Positions 29,048 to 41,787 of a stretch of 64,000 bases of DNA are shown here, in pieces. The translations under genes were made by a program, and so were the position numbers. Source of the DNA: Burkholderiaceae bacterium (GTDB lineage: Bacteria; Pseudomonadota; Gammaproteobacteria; Burkholderiales; Burkholderiaceae_F); NCBI GenBank assembly GCA_022843955.1, contig JALHMQ010000010.1:63235-127234 (forward strand), read 5' to 3'. Below the pieces are notes generated by a model that saw nothing but the letters and a program-made list of their open reading frames with translations, had not been told where the DNA came from and searched no databases. The stretch's first letter is position 1. The number at the start of each line of letters is the position of its first letter.

Positions 29048-30148
29048 CTAGTGCAGCGCCGTCTTGCCGGTATCGCCCAGCGCGTAAGGCGACCACGTGT
29101 CGTCAGCGCCGTTGCGGCACATGCCGTAGCGGAACGGAACGGTGTTGCGGCCCGGGTAGGTAAAGCGCAGATCGCGGTACCAGACGCAGACATCGGCGCG
29201 CGGCGCATCGATCGTCGCGGAACGTGGTGCATCGACCTGATGCACCAGCGGATACATGGCGAACCAGCGGAAGAACGCGAAATCCGGGTGCTGCCAGGCC
29301 TCGCGCGCCAGCGCGGTCGGCTCGGCGCCGAACATCGGCGAGCGCTCCCACTGCGCCAGGGCCAGCGGAGCGTACGGCGCCGAGAAGCGCCGGATGAAGT
29401 TGTCGTCGTCGGTGGCGACGATCGGCGCGTCGCGTCGGGTGTTGACGTGGCTGACGTGGTAGGCCGTGCCGTCGAACACGATCACGGTCCAGTTGAACGG
29501 CGACGCAGGTCGGGGCGCTGCGTCGACAGTCACCGCGGCGATGTCTTGCTGCTGCGCCCAGGCATGCGCGAAGCTGATCGCCTCGTGCTTGCCGACGAGC
29601 GTGACGCCGACCCACATGGGCAGCAGCGCCAGAGCGAGCAGCGCCGGCGCGCGGGATCGGTGCAGCAGGGCACTGGTGATCAGCCCCGCCACGATGATCC
29701 CGCTGAACACCAGATCGATGATGAATACCGAGCCCAGCCCGAAGCGTGCGTCGGAAACGGGCGCGAGCAGCATCGTGCCGAACTGCGTGATCCAGTCGCC
29801 GACGATGTGGATGGCGACGGCGGCCGCCGCCAGCCACGTGTAGCGCCGCAGGCCTTCGCGCCGTCGGAACACGACTGCGGCAAGGGCGCCCAGCAGCAGC
29901 GCCCACAGCGGCAGCATCAGCACTGAGTGGGTGATGCCGCGATGGCCGCGCAGATACGCGAGGTCGGAGACGAACTGCAGCACGAAGTCGGCGTCCGGGA
30001 AGGTGGCGGCGAAGGTGCCCAGCGCAACCGCCTGCCACACCGGTACCGGTGGACCGAACAGCCGCGTCGCGCGACTGGCCGCCTGCTTGGACGGCGTCAA
30101 TGCGCGCGCCAACAGCGCGCCGGACAGGGCGTGGGTGAGGGTGTCCAT
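29048..30148 (-). CDS. YdjM/DUF457-type membrane-bound metal-dependent hydrolase-like protein
   Basis: 366 aa. It begins MDTLTHALSGALLARA and has GHRGITHSVLMLPLWALLLG, the two hallmarks of the YdjM/LexA-regulated membrane family; His and Asp residues in these blocks (also FPDADFVL) could bind metal. Four or five membrane spans fill residues 1-190 and a soluble domain of about 170 residues follows. The start at MDTLTHA is chosen for the conserved N-terminus; 16 further codons are open upstream. Its activity is not known. It faces leuA with a 21-bp gap. Confidence 0.75.
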   Translation of the reverse strand: MDTLTHALSGALLARALTPSKQAASRATRLFGPPVPVWQAVALGTFAATFPDADFVLQFVSDLAYLRGHRGITHSVLMLPLWALLLGALAAVVFRRREGLRRYTWLAAAAVAIHIVGDWITQFGTMLLAPVSDARFGLGSVFIIDLVFSGIIVAGLITSALLHRSRAPALLALALLPMWVGVTLVGKHEAISFAHAWAQQQDIAAVTVDAAPRPASPFNWTVIVFDGTAYHVSHVNTRRDAPIVATDDDNFIRRFSAPYAPLALAQWERSPMFGAEPTALAREAWQHPDFAFFRWFAMYPLVHQVDAPRSATIDAPRADVCVWYRDLRFTYPGRNTVPFRYGMCRNGADDTWSPYALGDTGKTALH

Positions 30149-30251
30149 GTGGAAAGTGTGGGTCCGGGTGTTTGCCATGGGCGCGGGTGACGCCATGCGT
30201 CCCTACAATCGCCCGCTGCCGTTGCCACGCAAGTCTGCCTTGGAAGCGAAG

Positions 30252-31541
30252 ATGTTGATTCCGTTTCTGTGTCGCGCGTTCCTCGCCTGCGGGTTATTAC
30301 TCGTCGCCAGCATGACGGCGCACGCTGCAGCGGCCGAGCCGATTCGACTGGGCATGATCGAAGGGCTGTCCGGCCCGTTTGCCAACGCCGGTGAGGCGGT
30401 GGCGCGCAACCTGCAATTCGCCGTGAGCCGAGTCAACGCACGTGGCGGCGTGAAGCTTCCCGGTGGCGCGCGTCCGCTCGAGCTTCGGTTGTACGACTCC
30501 AAGGGACAGGTCGAAGAGGCGCTTGTCATGCTGCGGCGAGCGTCGGACGATCATGCCGTGTTCGTGCTGCAGGGAAACAGTTCAGCTGTCGCCGGTGCCC
30601 TGATCGAAGCTGTCAACCGGCACAACGAGCGCGATCCGGCGCAACGACTGCTGTTTCTCAACTACTCGGCGGTCGATCCGGTGCTGACCAACGAACGGTG
30701 CAGTCCCTGGCACTTTCGCTTCGACGCCCATGCCGGCATGCGCATGAGCGCGCTGATGGAGGTCGTTGCCACGGATCGTGGCGTGCAGCGGGTCTATCTG
30801 CTCAACCAGGATTACAGCTTTGGGCGCGAAGTGGCCAAGAGCGCGCGAGCCTTGCTGGCGCAAAGGCGGCCTGATGCCATCATCGTCGGCGACGAACTGC
30901 ATCCGATCGGCCGCATCCGCGACTTCGCGCCCTACGCGGCCAAGATCCGGGCCAGCGGGGCCGATACGGTGATCACCGGCAACTGGGGCAATGACCTCAC
31001 CTTCCTGATAAGAGCGGCGCGCGACGCCGGCCTGGACCTCAACTTCTACACGTTCTATGGCAATGGTTTGGGCGCGGTGGCCGCCATCGGTGAGGCCGGC
31101 ATCGGCCGCGTGCGGGCCGTGGCCGAATGGCACTACAACGCGGGCATCGAGTCGATGGAAGCGGTGTATCAGAACTTCCGCCGCAGCTATCCGCAGCCGC
31201 GCGACGACTACTTTCAGGCCCGCATGACCGTGCTGGTCGACATGCTGGTGCGGGCGATCGAGGCGGCCCGGTCGACTGAACCCGCCGAGGTCGCCAAGCG
31301 TCTGGCGGGCATGCGTTTCACGGCGGCGCAGGGCAATCCGCTGGGCGAGGTATGGATGCGTGCTGAAGACCACCAGTTGCAGGCACCGCTGTATGTATCT
31401 GTGCTGGAAAAGCTGGGGGATCGCGGCGTGAAGTGGGACGTTGAAGGCTCCGGGTTCGGATTCCGCACCGAACGCTTCGTCGACCTCAAGCAGGTCGAAC
31501 GCCCCCACACCTGCACCATGCCGCCCCTGCCGGCGAAGTGA
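30252..31541 (+). CDS. ABC-type amino acid/branched-chain substrate-binding protein (Peripla_BP_6)
   Basis: 429 aa. A signal peptide covers about residues 1-28 (ending ASMTAHAAAAE). The mature part begins IRLGMIEGLSGPFANAGEA, the standard opening of Leu/Ile/Val-type binding proteins, and continues with YLLNQDYSFGRE in the middle of the fold. The start is at MLIPFLC, with GGAAG upstream. No permease or ATPase genes are beside it, so it either pairs with a transporter elsewhere or is a free-standing sensor. The ligand cannot be assigned. Confidence 0.85.
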   Translation: MLIPFLCRAFLACGLLLVASMTAHAAAAEPIRLGMIEGLSGPFANAGEAVARNLQFAVSRVNARGGVKLPGGARPLELRLYDSKGQVEEALVMLRRASDDHAVFVLQGNSSAVAGALIEAVNRHNERDPAQRLLFLNYSAVDPVLTNERCSPWHFRFDAHAGMRMSALMEVVATDRGVQRVYLLNQDYSFGREVAKSARALLAQRRPDAIIVGDELHPIGRIRDFAPYAAKIRASGADTVITGNWGNDLTFLIRAARDAGLDLNFYTFYGNGLGAVAAIGEAGIGRVRAVAEWHYNAGIESMEAVYQNFRRSYPQPRDDYFQARMTVLVDMLVRAIEAARSTEPAEVAKRLAGMRFTAAQGNPLGEVWMRAEDHQLQAPLYVSVLEKLGDRGVKWDVEGSGFGFRTERFVDLKQVERPHTCTMPPLPAK

Positions 31542-31558
31542 GGCAGGGTGGCGCCCTC

Positions 31559-31584
31559 GGGCGACGACGTCGCCCTCGTTTCTT
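31559..31584 (+). terminator. Terminator after the binding-protein gene
   Basis: GGGCGAC (31559-31565) and GTCGCCC (31569-31575) pair perfectly around 3 nt and are followed by TCGTTTCTTC, a broken T-rich tract. It lies 17 bp after the stop codon. Confidence 0.5.
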
Positions 31585-31643
31585 CTGCGAAGGGCCGTGG
31601 CGCCGGCAGCTTTGAAGCGAAGGCCCTCTGACGGTGGCTAGGC

Positions 31644-31649
31644 TATACT
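31644..31649 (+). promoter_or_regulatory. -10 box TATACT upstream of rpsO
   Basis: TATACT lies 71 bp before the rpsO ATG. No good -35 hexamer is seen at the right distance; the region upstream has TTGAAG, 26 bp away. Confidence 0.4.
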
Positions 31650-31720
31650 CCGCCCTCGCTTTTTTACCTCACGACGCGGCCTTCCTTCCGCGCTCGCGTG
31701 TTCACTTCACAGGGAAAATC

Positions 31721-31990
31721 ATGGCCGTTGCCGATATCAAGAAGGGCGACATCGTCGCCAAGTTCCAGCGCAGCAAGTCTGATACGGGCTCGCCCGAAGT
31801 ACAGGTTGCACTTCTGACCGCCCGCATCAACGAACTGACCGAGCATTTCAAGGCGCATGTCAAGGATCACCACTCGCGCCGTGGCCTGCTCAAGATGGTC
31901 AGCCGTCGCCGCAAGCTGCTCGACTACCTCAAGAGCAAGAATGCCGACGCGTACAAGGGGCTGATCGACAGCCTCGGCCTGCGCAAGTAG
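31721..31990 (+). CDS. rpsO: 30S ribosomal protein S15
   Basis: 89 aa, the exact family length. It binds the central domain of 16S rRNA. The C-terminal signature [21 protein letters not shown] is present. The start at [10 protein letters not shown] follows AGGGAAA; the frame is open upstream to 31634 but S15 proteins begin here. It is followed by a terminator and then pnp, the order found in most proteobacteria. Confidence 0.97.
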   Translation: MAVADIKKGDIVAKFQRSKSDTGSPEVQVALLTARINELTEHFKAHVKDHHSRRGLLKMVSRRRKLLDYLKSKNADAYKGLIDSLGLRK

Positions 31991-32017
31991 TCGTGCCCCG
32001 CCCGATCCCCAGTTCGA

Positions 32018-32048
32018 GCCCGCCAGGCGCTGCCTGCCGCGGGCTTTT
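32018..32048 (+). terminator. Intrinsic terminator after rpsO
   Basis: GCCCGC plus CAGGC (32018-32028) pair with GCCTG and GCGGGC (32032-32044), with a 2-nt bulge, and TTTT follows. It stands 27 bp after the rpsO stop and probably gives partial read-through into pnp. Confidence 0.75.
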
Positions 32049-32066
32049 GCGCTTGGGCCAGGGCGG

Positions 32067-32095
32067 CCGACCGTAGTTGCGGTCGCCGCGGTCGG
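32067..32095 (+). promoter_or_regulatory. Hairpin in the pnp leader
   Basis: CCGACCG (32067-32073) pairs with CGGTCGG (32089-32095). In Escherichia coli a hairpin at the same place is cut by RNase III to start autoregulation of pnp by its own product. Position and shape fit; the function here is inferred. Confidence 0.35.
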
Positions 32096-32225
32096 TATCA
32101 GTTTGCTGATGCGCGCCGCGATATGGACGTAAGAGCCACCGTTGCTTTCTGGATGGTTCAAGTCGTCGATACCGCGGCGTGCCCTCTGAATCGGCTTTCG
32201 AAAAATTCAATGAGAGGAATGCCAA

Positions 32226-34343
<2,118 letters not shown>

Positions 34344-34358
34344 CGCTGTCGCGACCGC

Positions 34359-34403
34359 GGGCGCCGATGCACGGCCGACAACGATCGGCCGGGTCCGGCG
34401 CCC
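34359..34403 (+). terminator. Strong two-part hairpin after pnp
   Basis: GGGCGCCG (34359-34366) pairs with CGGCGCCC (34396-34403), and inside it CGGCCGA (34372-34378) pairs with TCGGCCG (34385-34391). No T tract follows. It starts 16 bp after the pnp stop and lies 27 bp before the next start codon. Confidence 0.55.
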
Positions 34404-34430
34404 GAATTGCATCCTGAGCAACGCATCCCC

Positions 34431-35477
34431 ATGACCGCGACAACCATGCAGGCGATCGAGATCCGCGAACCGGGCGGCCCCGATGTGCTGCGGCCGTGCG
34501 ACCGCCCGTTGCCGCTGGCCGGCAGCGGGGAAGTGCTGATCCGCGTGCACGCGGCCGGCGTCAATCGGCCGGACGTGCTCCAACGCAAGGGCGGTTATGC
34601 GCCGCCACCGGGCGCGTCCGACCTGCCTGGGCTCGAAGTCGCCGGCGTCATTGAAAGTGGTGATCTCGACGGCACCGGCCTGCAGGTCGGCGATCCGGTC
34701 TGCGCGTTGATCGCGGGCGGCGGCTATGCGCAGTTCTGTGTCGCGCCCGCGGCGCAGGTGCTGCCGGTGCCGCGCGGGCTGTCGTTCGCCGAGGCGGCTG
34801 CGCTGCCCGAGACGTACTTCACGGTGTGGAGCAACGTGTTCGATCGGGCGCATCTGAGTCCCGGCGAGACCCTGCTGGTGCAGGGCGGAACAAGCGGCAT
34901 CGGTGTCGCTGCGATCCAACTGGCAACCGCACTCGGTCATGCCGTCTATGCGACTGCCGGCAGCGACGACAAGGCACGTGCCTGCGAGGCTCTGGGCGCT
35001 GCACGCGGCATCAACTACAAGACCGAGGACTTTGTCGTCGTGGTCAAGGAGGCGACTGGCAGCCGTGGTGTCGACGTCATTCTCGACATGGTGGCGGGAA
35101 ACTACCTGCCGCGCGAGCTGGAATGCCTGGCCGACGATGGCCGCCTGGTGATCATCGCCACCCTCGGCGGCGCCAAGGCGGAGATCAACGCTGGCGCCGT
35201 GCTGCGCCGCCGGCTCACTGTCACCGGTTCCACGCTGCGTCCGCGCAGCGTTCAGTTCAAGGCGGCGATCGCCGCTCGATTGCGCGGCATCGTGTGGCCG
35301 CTGTTCGAGGCGGGTCGCCTGCGGCCGATGCTGTTCAAGACCTTCACGCTTGATGAGGCCGCGCAGGCGCATGCGCTGATGGAGACCAGCCAGCACATCG
35401 GCAAGCTGGTGCTCGCCGTCAGTGATGCTGCTACCACCGTGCCGCGGCCGCAGTCGGCGACCGGCAACGCCACTTAG
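34431..35477 (+). CDS. NAD(P)H quinone oxidoreductase, zinc-free MDR family
   Basis: 348 aa. Medium-chain dehydrogenase fold of the quinone oxidoreductase/PIG3 type: AGVNRPDVLQRKGGYAPPPGASD near residue 45, and the NADPH motif LVQGGTSGIGVAAIQLA near 150. The zinc-ligand pattern of alcohol dehydrogenases is absent. It probably reduces quinones by one or two electrons. The start is at MTATTMQAIEI; the inner Met five codons on is an alternative. It lies between pnp and tpiA as in many betaproteobacteria. Confidence 0.9.
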   Translation: MTATTMQAIEIREPGGPDVLRPCDRPLPLAGSGEVLIRVHAAGVNRPDVLQRKGGYAPPPGASDLPGLEVAGVIESGDLDGTGLQVGDPVCALIAGGGYAQFCVAPAAQVLPVPRGLSFAEAAALPETYFTVWSNVFDRAHLSPGETLLVQGGTSGIGVAAIQLATALGHAVYATAGSDDKARACEALGAARGINYKTEDFVVVVKEATGSRGVDVILDMVAGNYLPRELECLADDGRLVIIATLGGAKAEINAGAVLRRRLTVTGSTLRPRSVQFKAAIAARLRGIVWPLFEAGRLRPMLFKTFTLDEAAQAHALMETSQHIGKLVLAVSDAATTVPRPQSATGNAT

Positions 35478-35505
35478 AATCCGCGACCTTTCTGGGAACT
35501 CAATC

Positions 35506-36249
35506 GTGCGTCGACATCTGGTAGCCGCGAACTGGAAGATGAATGGCAGCCATGCGGTGCATGCCGCGTGGCTGGCCGAGTATCGCGCCGCGGCGTCGCC
35601 CGGCTGCGACGTGGTGGTATGCGCGCCGTTCGTCTACCTGCCGCAGGTGATCGACGGTTTGCTTGGAACCTCGGCTGCGGCTGGCGCTCAGAATGTGAGC
35701 GACCACGCGCCGGGGGCTTTCACCGGCGAGGTGGCGGGCGAGATGCTCGCCGATCTTGGTTGCGGCTGGGTGATCGTCGGCCATTCAGAGCGACGTGCGT
35801 TGTATGGGGAAAGCAGTGAGTTGGTGGCCGCGAAGGCGGCACGCGCCATAGCGATGGGCTTGAAGCCCATCGTGTGCGTTGGCGAATCGCTGACCGAGCG
35901 TGAGGCTGGTCTCACGCTCGACGTGGTCCATGCGCAGCTCGACGCCGTCTTGGCGTGTTGCACGGTGGCGCAACTGGCTGCAGGGGCGGTGGCGTATGAG
36001 CCGGTGTGGGCGATCGGTACCGGCAAGACGGCCTCGCCGGCGCAAGCGCAAGAGGTTCATGCGGCCATCCGGAAGCGGCTCGCGGCAGTCGATGCGTCCG
36101 CTGCGCAGGCGACGCGCCTGCTCTATGGCGGCAGCGTCAAGCCGTCAAACGCCGCCGAGCTTTTTGCCCAGCCGGATATCGACGGCGGGCTGATCGGCGG
36201 CGCATCGCTGGTGGCCAAGGATTTTCTGGCGATCTGTGCCGCGACCTGA
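35506..36249 (+). CDS. tpiA: Triosephosphate isomerase
   Basis: 247 aa, glycolysis enzyme exchanging dihydroxyacetone phosphate and glyceraldehyde 3-phosphate. Catalytic residues are all present: Lys11 in AANWKMN, His93 in GHSERR and Glu165 in AYEPVWAIGTG; the phosphate loop YGGSVKPSN is near the end. The start is GTG at 35506, since the conserved N-terminus RRHLVAANWKMNG begins there and no ATG is near. It precedes secG, a common pairing. Confidence 0.96.
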   Translation: MRRHLVAANWKMNGSHAVHAAWLAEYRAAASPGCDVVVCAPFVYLPQVIDGLLGTSAAAGAQNVSDHAPGAFTGEVAGEMLADLGCGWVIVGHSERRALYGESSELVAAKAARAIAMGLKPIVCVGESLTEREAGLTLDVVHAQLDAVLACCTVAQLAAGAVAYEPVWAIGTGKTASPAQAQEVHAAIRKRLAAVDASAAQATRLLYGGSVKPSNAAELFAQPDIDGGLIGGASLVAKDFLAICAAT

Positions 36250-36297
36250 TTTGACACGAGTCGCGCTCGCCGAACCGAAATTGAATAGGAGAAGCAA

Positions 36298-36714
36298 ATG
36301 GGAATGATCAACACGCTGCTGATCGTCGTCATGTCGATCAGCGCGATCGCCACCATCGTCCTGGTGCTGCTGCAGCATGGCAAGGGCGCCGACATGGGTG
36401 CGGCGTTCGGCGGCGGCTCCTCGGGCAGCCTGTTCGGTGCCACCGGGTCCGCAAACTTCTTGTCGCGCAGCACGGCTGCGGCGGCAACCGTCTTCTTCGT
36501 GGCAACCATGGGGCTGGCATTTACCGCCACTTCCCAGCGCGTGCCGGCCAGTGCACCGGGCGGCGTGATGGGCACGATGAAGGACGGCAAGGACCGCGTT
36601 GAGCTGCCGTCATCTGCGCCTGGCACCTCACCTGTGCCGGCACCAGCGCCTGCAGCCGACCCGATTCCGGCAGCGCCGAGCTCGTCTGGCAAGGCAGGCG
36701 ACATCCCGAAGTGA
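36298..36714 (+). CDS. secG: Protein translocase subunit SecG
   Basis: 138 aa. Two membrane spans (about 3-25 and 58-75) flank the conserved loop VLLQHGKGADMGAAFGGGSSGSLFGATGSANFL. It assists SecYE in protein export. The C-terminal 50 residues are a Pro/Ala/Ser-rich tail, as usual in this group. GGAG precedes the ATG. The tRNA-Leu gene follows 88 bp downstream. Confidence 0.95.
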   Translation: MGMINTLLIVVMSISAIATIVLVLLQHGKGADMGAAFGGGSSGSLFGATGSANFLSRSTAAAATVFFVATMGLAFTATSQRVPASAPGGVMGTMKDGKDRVELPSSAPGTSPVPAPAPAADPIPAAPSSSGKAGDIPK

Positions 36715-36785
36715 TACCCCCGACGAGACCCTGATCCCGGTGCGTTCCTGCACTGGTTGCTCAGGGTTAGCGCAGGCGAATCGAG

Positions 36786-36791
36786 TAGAAT
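36786..36791 (+). promoter_or_regulatory. -10 box TAGAAT before the tRNA gene
   Basis: TAGAAT lies 11 bp before the first base of tRNA-Leu. No close -35 consensus is found at 16-18 bp. It would start a transcript within a few bases of the tRNA. Confidence 0.4.
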
Positions 36792-36802
36792 CCCTGCGCT
36801 TT

Positions 36803-36887
36803 GCCCACGTGGTGGAATTGGTAGACACACCATCTTGAGGGGGTGGCGGCGCAAGCCGTGAGCGTTCGAGTCGCTCCGTGGGCACCA
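36803..36887 (+). tRNA. tRNA-Leu (anticodon GAG)
   Basis: Acceptor arms GCCCACG (36803-36809) and CGTGGGC (36877-36883) pair perfectly and the end ACCA is encoded. The D region GTGGAATTGGTAGACAC and the T arm around TTCGAGTC are typical of tRNA-Leu, and there is a long variable arm (about 36848-36860). The anticodon stem CCATC/GGTGG holds the loop TTGAGGG, giving anticodon GAG, which reads CUC and CUU. It lies just before the nuo operon. Confidence 0.93.
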
Positions 36888-36935
36888 CCGTTCGATTTTC
36901 CCGCGCGTCGAGCAATGTCATGCCGTCGCTGCCGC

Positions 36936-36948
36936 GGGGCGCCGCCCC
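36936..36948. repeat. Small hairpin between tRNA-Leu and nuoA
   Basis: GGGGC (36936-36940) and GCCCC (36944-36948) pair around 3 nt. It could end the tRNA transcript but has no T tract. No convincing promoter for nuo was seen in the 194 bp between the tRNA and nuoA. Confidence 0.25.
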
Positions 36949-37081
36949 AAGCAACACGGACGCGGCGATCCGACTGCAACGCGCGGACATGTCAGCGTTG
37001 TGCAAGCTTCTACTGGCAACGTTGTCCGGCAACAAGGTTTGCTTCTTGGCCGCTAGGCCGGCATTCGACAAGGCCACGCAC

Positions 37082-37447
37082 GTGACTCTCGACACCTACC
37101 TGCCAATCCTGCTGTTCATCCTGGTGGGACTGGCCGTCGGCGCCGGACCGCTGATCATTGGCTCGCTGCTCGGACCCAACCGGCCGGACCCTGAAAAGCT
37201 CTCACCGTACGAGTGCGGCTTCGAGGCTTTCGAGGATGCGCGCATGAAGTTTGACGTGCGCTACTACCTGGTGGCGATCCTGTTCATCCTGTTCGACCTT
37301 GAGATCGCCTTTCTCTTCCCATGGGCAGTGATCTTGAACGACCTTCCCGCATGGGGCGTGGGCTTCTGGTCGATGATGGTCTTTCTTGGGATCCTGACGG
37401 TTGGCTTCATCTACGAGTGGAAAAAAGGCGCGCTGGACTGGGAATGA
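37082..37447 (+). CDS. nuoA: NADH-quinone oxidoreductase subunit A
   Basis: 121 aa with three membrane spans. The conserved blocks [21 protein letters not shown] and [13 protein letters not shown] are present; the Cys loop between spans 1 and 2 belongs near the quinone site. The start is GTG at 37082, giving [12 protein letters not shown], the usual N-terminus and length; upstream in-frame sequence to 36878 overlaps the tRNA and is rejected. It opens the 14-gene complex I operon. Confidence 0.94.
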   Translation: MTLDTYLPILLFILVGLAVGAGPLIIGSLLGPNRPDPEKLSPYECGFEAFEDARMKFDVRYYLVAILFILFDLEIAFLFPWAVILNDLPAWGVGFWSMMVFLGILTVGFIYEWKKGALDWE

Positions 37448-37495
37448 TCGGCGTCACGGCACACCGGTGACCACAATGCGGCGCGGAGCAGTGAA

Positions 37496-37972
37496 ATGAG
37501 CATCGACGGCGTACTGAACGAAGGCTTTGTCACCACCAGTGTCGACAAGCTGATCAACTGGAGCAAGACCGGCTCGTTGTGGCCGATGACCTTCGGCCTG
37601 GCCTGCTGCGCGGTCGAAATGATGCATGCCGGTGCTGCCCGCTATGACCTCGACCGCTTTGGCATCTTCTTCCGCCCGAGTCCGCGCCAGAGCGACGTGA
37701 TGATCGTCGCCGGCACGCTGTGCAACAAGATGGCGCCCGCCTTGCGCAAGGTGTACGACCAGATGGCGGAGCCGCGCTGGGTGATCAGCATGGGTTCGTG
37801 CGCAAATGGCGGCGGCTATTACCACTACAGCTATTCGGTGGTACGTGGCTGTGACCGGATCGTGCCGGTGGATGTGTATGTTCCGGGCTGCCCGCCGACC
37901 GCCGAAGCGCTGATCTACGGAATCATCCAGTTGCAGAACAAGATCCGTCGCACCAACACGATCGCGCGCTGA
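37496..37972 (+). CDS. nuoB: NADH-quinone oxidoreductase subunit B
   Basis: 158 aa. It holds the last iron-sulfur cluster N2, which passes electrons to quinone. The four Cys ligands are in [11 protein letters not shown], in [10 protein letters not shown] and in [12 protein letters not shown]. The tandem Cys pair is intact. It lies 5 bp before nuoC. Confidence 0.97.
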   Translation: MSIDGVLNEGFVTTSVDKLINWSKTGSLWPMTFGLACCAVEMMHAGAARYDLDRFGIFFRPSPRQSDVMIVAGTLCNKMAPALRKVYDQMAEPRWVISMGSCANGGGYYHYSYSVVRGCDRIVPVDVYVPGCPPTAEALIYGIIQLQNKIRRTNTIAR

Positions 37973-37977
37973 CTGCG

Positions 37978-38574
37978 ATGACGCACCTCGAGACTCTCGT
38001 TGAATACCTGAAGGCGGCGCTGGGCGATGCGATCGTCGGCACCGCCGTCGCTCTCGGCGAAGTCACGATCGTAGTGAAGGCGCAGGACTACCTGGCCGCC
38101 TGCATCACTTTGCGTGACGACCCGCGTCTGCGCTTCGAGCAATGCGTGGATCTGTGCGGCATGGACTACATGAGCTACGGCGAAGCGGAGTGGGAAGGCG
38201 CCCGTTTTGCCGTCGTGCTTCACCTGCTGTCGGTGGCCAACAATGCCCGCGTGCGGGTGCGCACGTTCTGCCCGGACAATGAACTGCCGATGGTCGCGTC
38301 GCTGGTCGACGTGTGGTCGGCGGTCAATTGGTACGAGCGTGAGGCCTTCGACCTGTACGGCATCGTGTTCGAGGGGCACCCTGACCTACGTCGCCTGCTC
38401 ACCGATTACGGCTTCGTCGGCCATCCGTTTCGCAAGGACTTTCCCGTCTCGGGCCATGTCGAGATGCGCTACGACCCGGAGCAGCGCCGCGTCATCTATC
38501 AGCCGGTGTCGATCGAGCCGCGCGAGATCGTGCCGCGGGTGATTCGTGAAGAGAACTACGGCCAGGGACGCTAG
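37978..38574 (+). CDS. nuoC: NADH-quinone oxidoreductase subunit C
   Basis: 198 aa, the 30-kDa subunit of the connecting arm. Signature ERXX(F)[22 protein letters not shown] is seen as [19 protein letters not shown] followed by [19 protein letters not shown]. It is separate from nuoD here, as in most betaproteobacteria, not fused as in Escherichia coli. Confidence 0.96.
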   Translation: MTHLETLVEYLKAALGDAIVGTAVALGEVTIVVKAQDYLAACITLRDDPRLRFEQCVDLCGMDYMSYGEAEWEGARFAVVLHLLSVANNARVRVRTFCPDNELPMVASLVDVWSAVNWYEREAFDLYGIVFEGHPDLRRLLTDYGFVGHPFRKDFPVSGHVEMRYDPEQRRVIYQPVSIEPREIVPRVIREENYGQGR

Positions 38575-38579
38575 CGATC

Positions 38580-39833
38580 ATGGCCGACATCAAGAACTAC
38601 ACGCTCAATTTTGGTCCGCAGCACCCGGCGGCCCACGGGGTATTGCGCCTGGTGCTCGAACTCGACGGCGAGGTGATCCAGCGGGCCGACCCGCACATCG
38701 GCCTGCTGCACCGAGCAACCGAAAAGCTCGCCGAGACGCGCACGTACATCCAGTCGGTACCTTACATGGACCGCCTCGATTACGTGTCGATGATGTGCAA
38801 CGAGCACAGCTACGTGATGGCGATCGAGAAGCTGCTCGGTCTGGAAGTGCCGCTGCGCGCGCAGTACATCCGCGTGATGTTCGACGAGATCACGCGCCTG
38901 CTGAACCACTTGCTGTGGATCGGCGCGCACGGGCTTGATGTGGGTGCAATGGCGGTTTTTCTGTACGCATTCCGCGAGCGCGAAGACCTGATGGACATGT
39001 ACGAGGCGGTGTCGGGCGCGCGTATGCACGCCGCGTACTACCGCCCGGGCGGCGTCTATCGTGATCTGCCGGACGCGATGCCGCAGCACGCGTTGACCAA
39101 ATTCCGCAGCGCACGCGAGATCGCGCGGCTGAACGAGACGCGCCAGGGTTCGCTGCTCGACTTCATCGAGGCGTTCACCAACCGCTTTCCCAAGTACGTC
39201 GATGAGTACGAAACGCTGCTCACCGACAACCGCATCTGGAAGCAGCGGTTGGTCGGCATCGGCGTGGTTACGCCCGAGCGTGCGCTGGCGATGGGTTTCA
39301 CCGGTCCGATGCTGCGCGGTTCAGGCGTCGAGTGGGATCTGCGCAAGAAGCAGCCCTACGAGGTGTATGACCTGCTCGACTTCGACGTGCCCATCGGAAA
39401 GAGCGGTGACTGCTACGACCGCTACCTGGTGCGCGTGGAAGAGATGCGGCAGTCCAACCGCATCATCAAGCAGTGCATCGAATGGCTGCGTAATCACCCG
39501 GGGCCGGTGATGACCGACAACCACAAGGTGGCGCCGCCGTCGCGCGTTGAAATGAAGTCGAACATGGAAGAGCTGATCCACCATTTCAAGCTCTTCACCG
39601 AAGGCTTTCATGTGCCGCCGGGCGAGGCCTATGCCGCGGTGGAGCACCCGAAGGGCGAGTTCGGCATCTACCTGGTGAGCGACGGCGCCAACAAGCCGTT
39701 CCGCCTGAAGATCCGCGCGCCCGGCTTTGCCCACCTGCAGTCGCTCGACGAGATGGCGCGCGGCCACATGATCGCCGATGCCGTCACCATCATCGGCACG
39801 CAGGACATCGTGTTCGGCGAGATCGATCGATAA
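38580..39833 (+). CDS. nuoD: NADH-quinone oxidoreductase subunit D
   Basis: 417 aa, the 49-kDa subunit that forms the quinone pocket with NuoB. The opening [19 protein letters not shown] contains the His-Pro block of the pocket; [12 protein letters not shown] follows, and the C-terminus ends [14 protein letters not shown] as usual. Five bp separate it from nuoC. Confidence 0.97.
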   Translation: MADIKNYTLNFGPQHPAAHGVLRLVLELDGEVIQRADPHIGLLHRATEKLAETRTYIQSVPYMDRLDYVSMMCNEHSYVMAIEKLLGLEVPLRAQYIRVMFDEITRLLNHLLWIGAHGLDVGAMAVFLYAFREREDLMDMYEAVSGARMHAAYYRPGGVYRDLPDAMPQHALTKFRSAREIARLNETRQGSLLDFIEAFTNRFPKYVDEYETLLTDNRIWKQRLVGIGVVTPERALAMGFTGPMLRGSGVEWDLRKKQPYEVYDLLDFDVPIGKSGDCYDRYLVRVEEMRQSNRIIKQCIEWLRNHPGPVMTDNHKVAPPSRVEMKSNMEELIHHFKLFTEGFHVPPGEAYAAVEHPKGEFGIYLVSDGANKPFRLKIRAPGFAHLQSLDEMARGHMIADAVTIIGTQDIVFGEIDR

Positions 39834-39835
39834 CC

Positions 39836-40341
39836 ATGAGCGCTGTTCCGCAACCCACCCAACTGCTGTCGCCCGACGCGCTGCGCCGGATCGACCGCGA
39901 GACGGCCAAGTTTCCGGCCGCACAACGCCAGTCGGCGGTGATGGCCGCGCTGACCATCGCGCAGACCGAGCACGGCTGGTTGAGCAAGGACCTGATGCAG
40001 GAGGTCGCCGACTACCTGGGCATGCCGGCGATCGCGGTGTACGAGGTCGCGACCTTTTACACGATGTACAACCTGGCGCCGGTCGGCCGCCACAAGATCA
40101 CCGTGTGCACCAATTTGCCGTGCGCACTGTCCGGCGCCAACAGCGCGGCCGCGCACCTGCAGAAGACACTGGGCATCGCGTTCAATGAGACGACCGCCGA
40201 TGGCGAGTTCACATTGAAGGAAGGCGAGTGCATGGGCGCCTGCGGCGATGCCCCGGTGCTGCTCGTCAACAACCACCGCATGTGCAGCTTCATGGCGAAC
40301 GACAAGCTCGATGTGCTGGTCGATGAACTGAAGGCGAGCAA

Positions 40342-40345
<4 letters not shown>
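39836..40345 (+). CDS. nuoE: NADH-quinone oxidoreductase subunit E
   Basis: 169 aa, 24-kDa thioredoxin-like subunit with one 2Fe-2S cluster. Cys ligands are in [10 protein letters not shown] and [16 protein letters not shown]. It lies 2 bp after nuoD and overlaps nuoF by 4 bp, so the NADH-side subunits are translationally coupled. Confidence 0.96.
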
Positions 40346-41646
<1,301 letters not shown>

Positions 41647-41730
41647 TGCTTAGGCACGCGACTGCCTTCTCGTTGCCGTTGACATGCGCGCAGGCGCCTG
41701 GCCGCCAGAAGTTTGCGCACCTGACCGATC

Positions 41731-41777
41731 GCTCCGAGTGCGCTTGCGACCGTGCAGCGGTCGCGTACACGAGGAGC
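41731..41777 (+). repeat. Dispersed 47-nt hairpin element, copy C, before nuoG
   Basis: Outer arms GCTCC (41731-41735) and GGAGC (41773-41777), then GA opposite GA, GTG with CAC, an internal loop CGCTT opposite GTA, and inner arms GCGACCG and CGGTCGC around a 5-nt loop. It ends 10 nt before the nuoG ATG. The likely ribosome site GAGGAG (41771-41776) is part of the right arm. Confidence 0.7.
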
Positions 41778-41787
41778 GCCTGACGCC

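Noticed and set aside
36878-37081. N-terminal extension of nuoA
   Set aside because: It would begin inside tRNA-Leu and add 68 residues not found in NuoA; the GTG at 37082 gives the standard protein.
41679-41684. TTGACA as a promoter before nuoG
   Set aside because: No -10 box lies 15-19 bp downstream.
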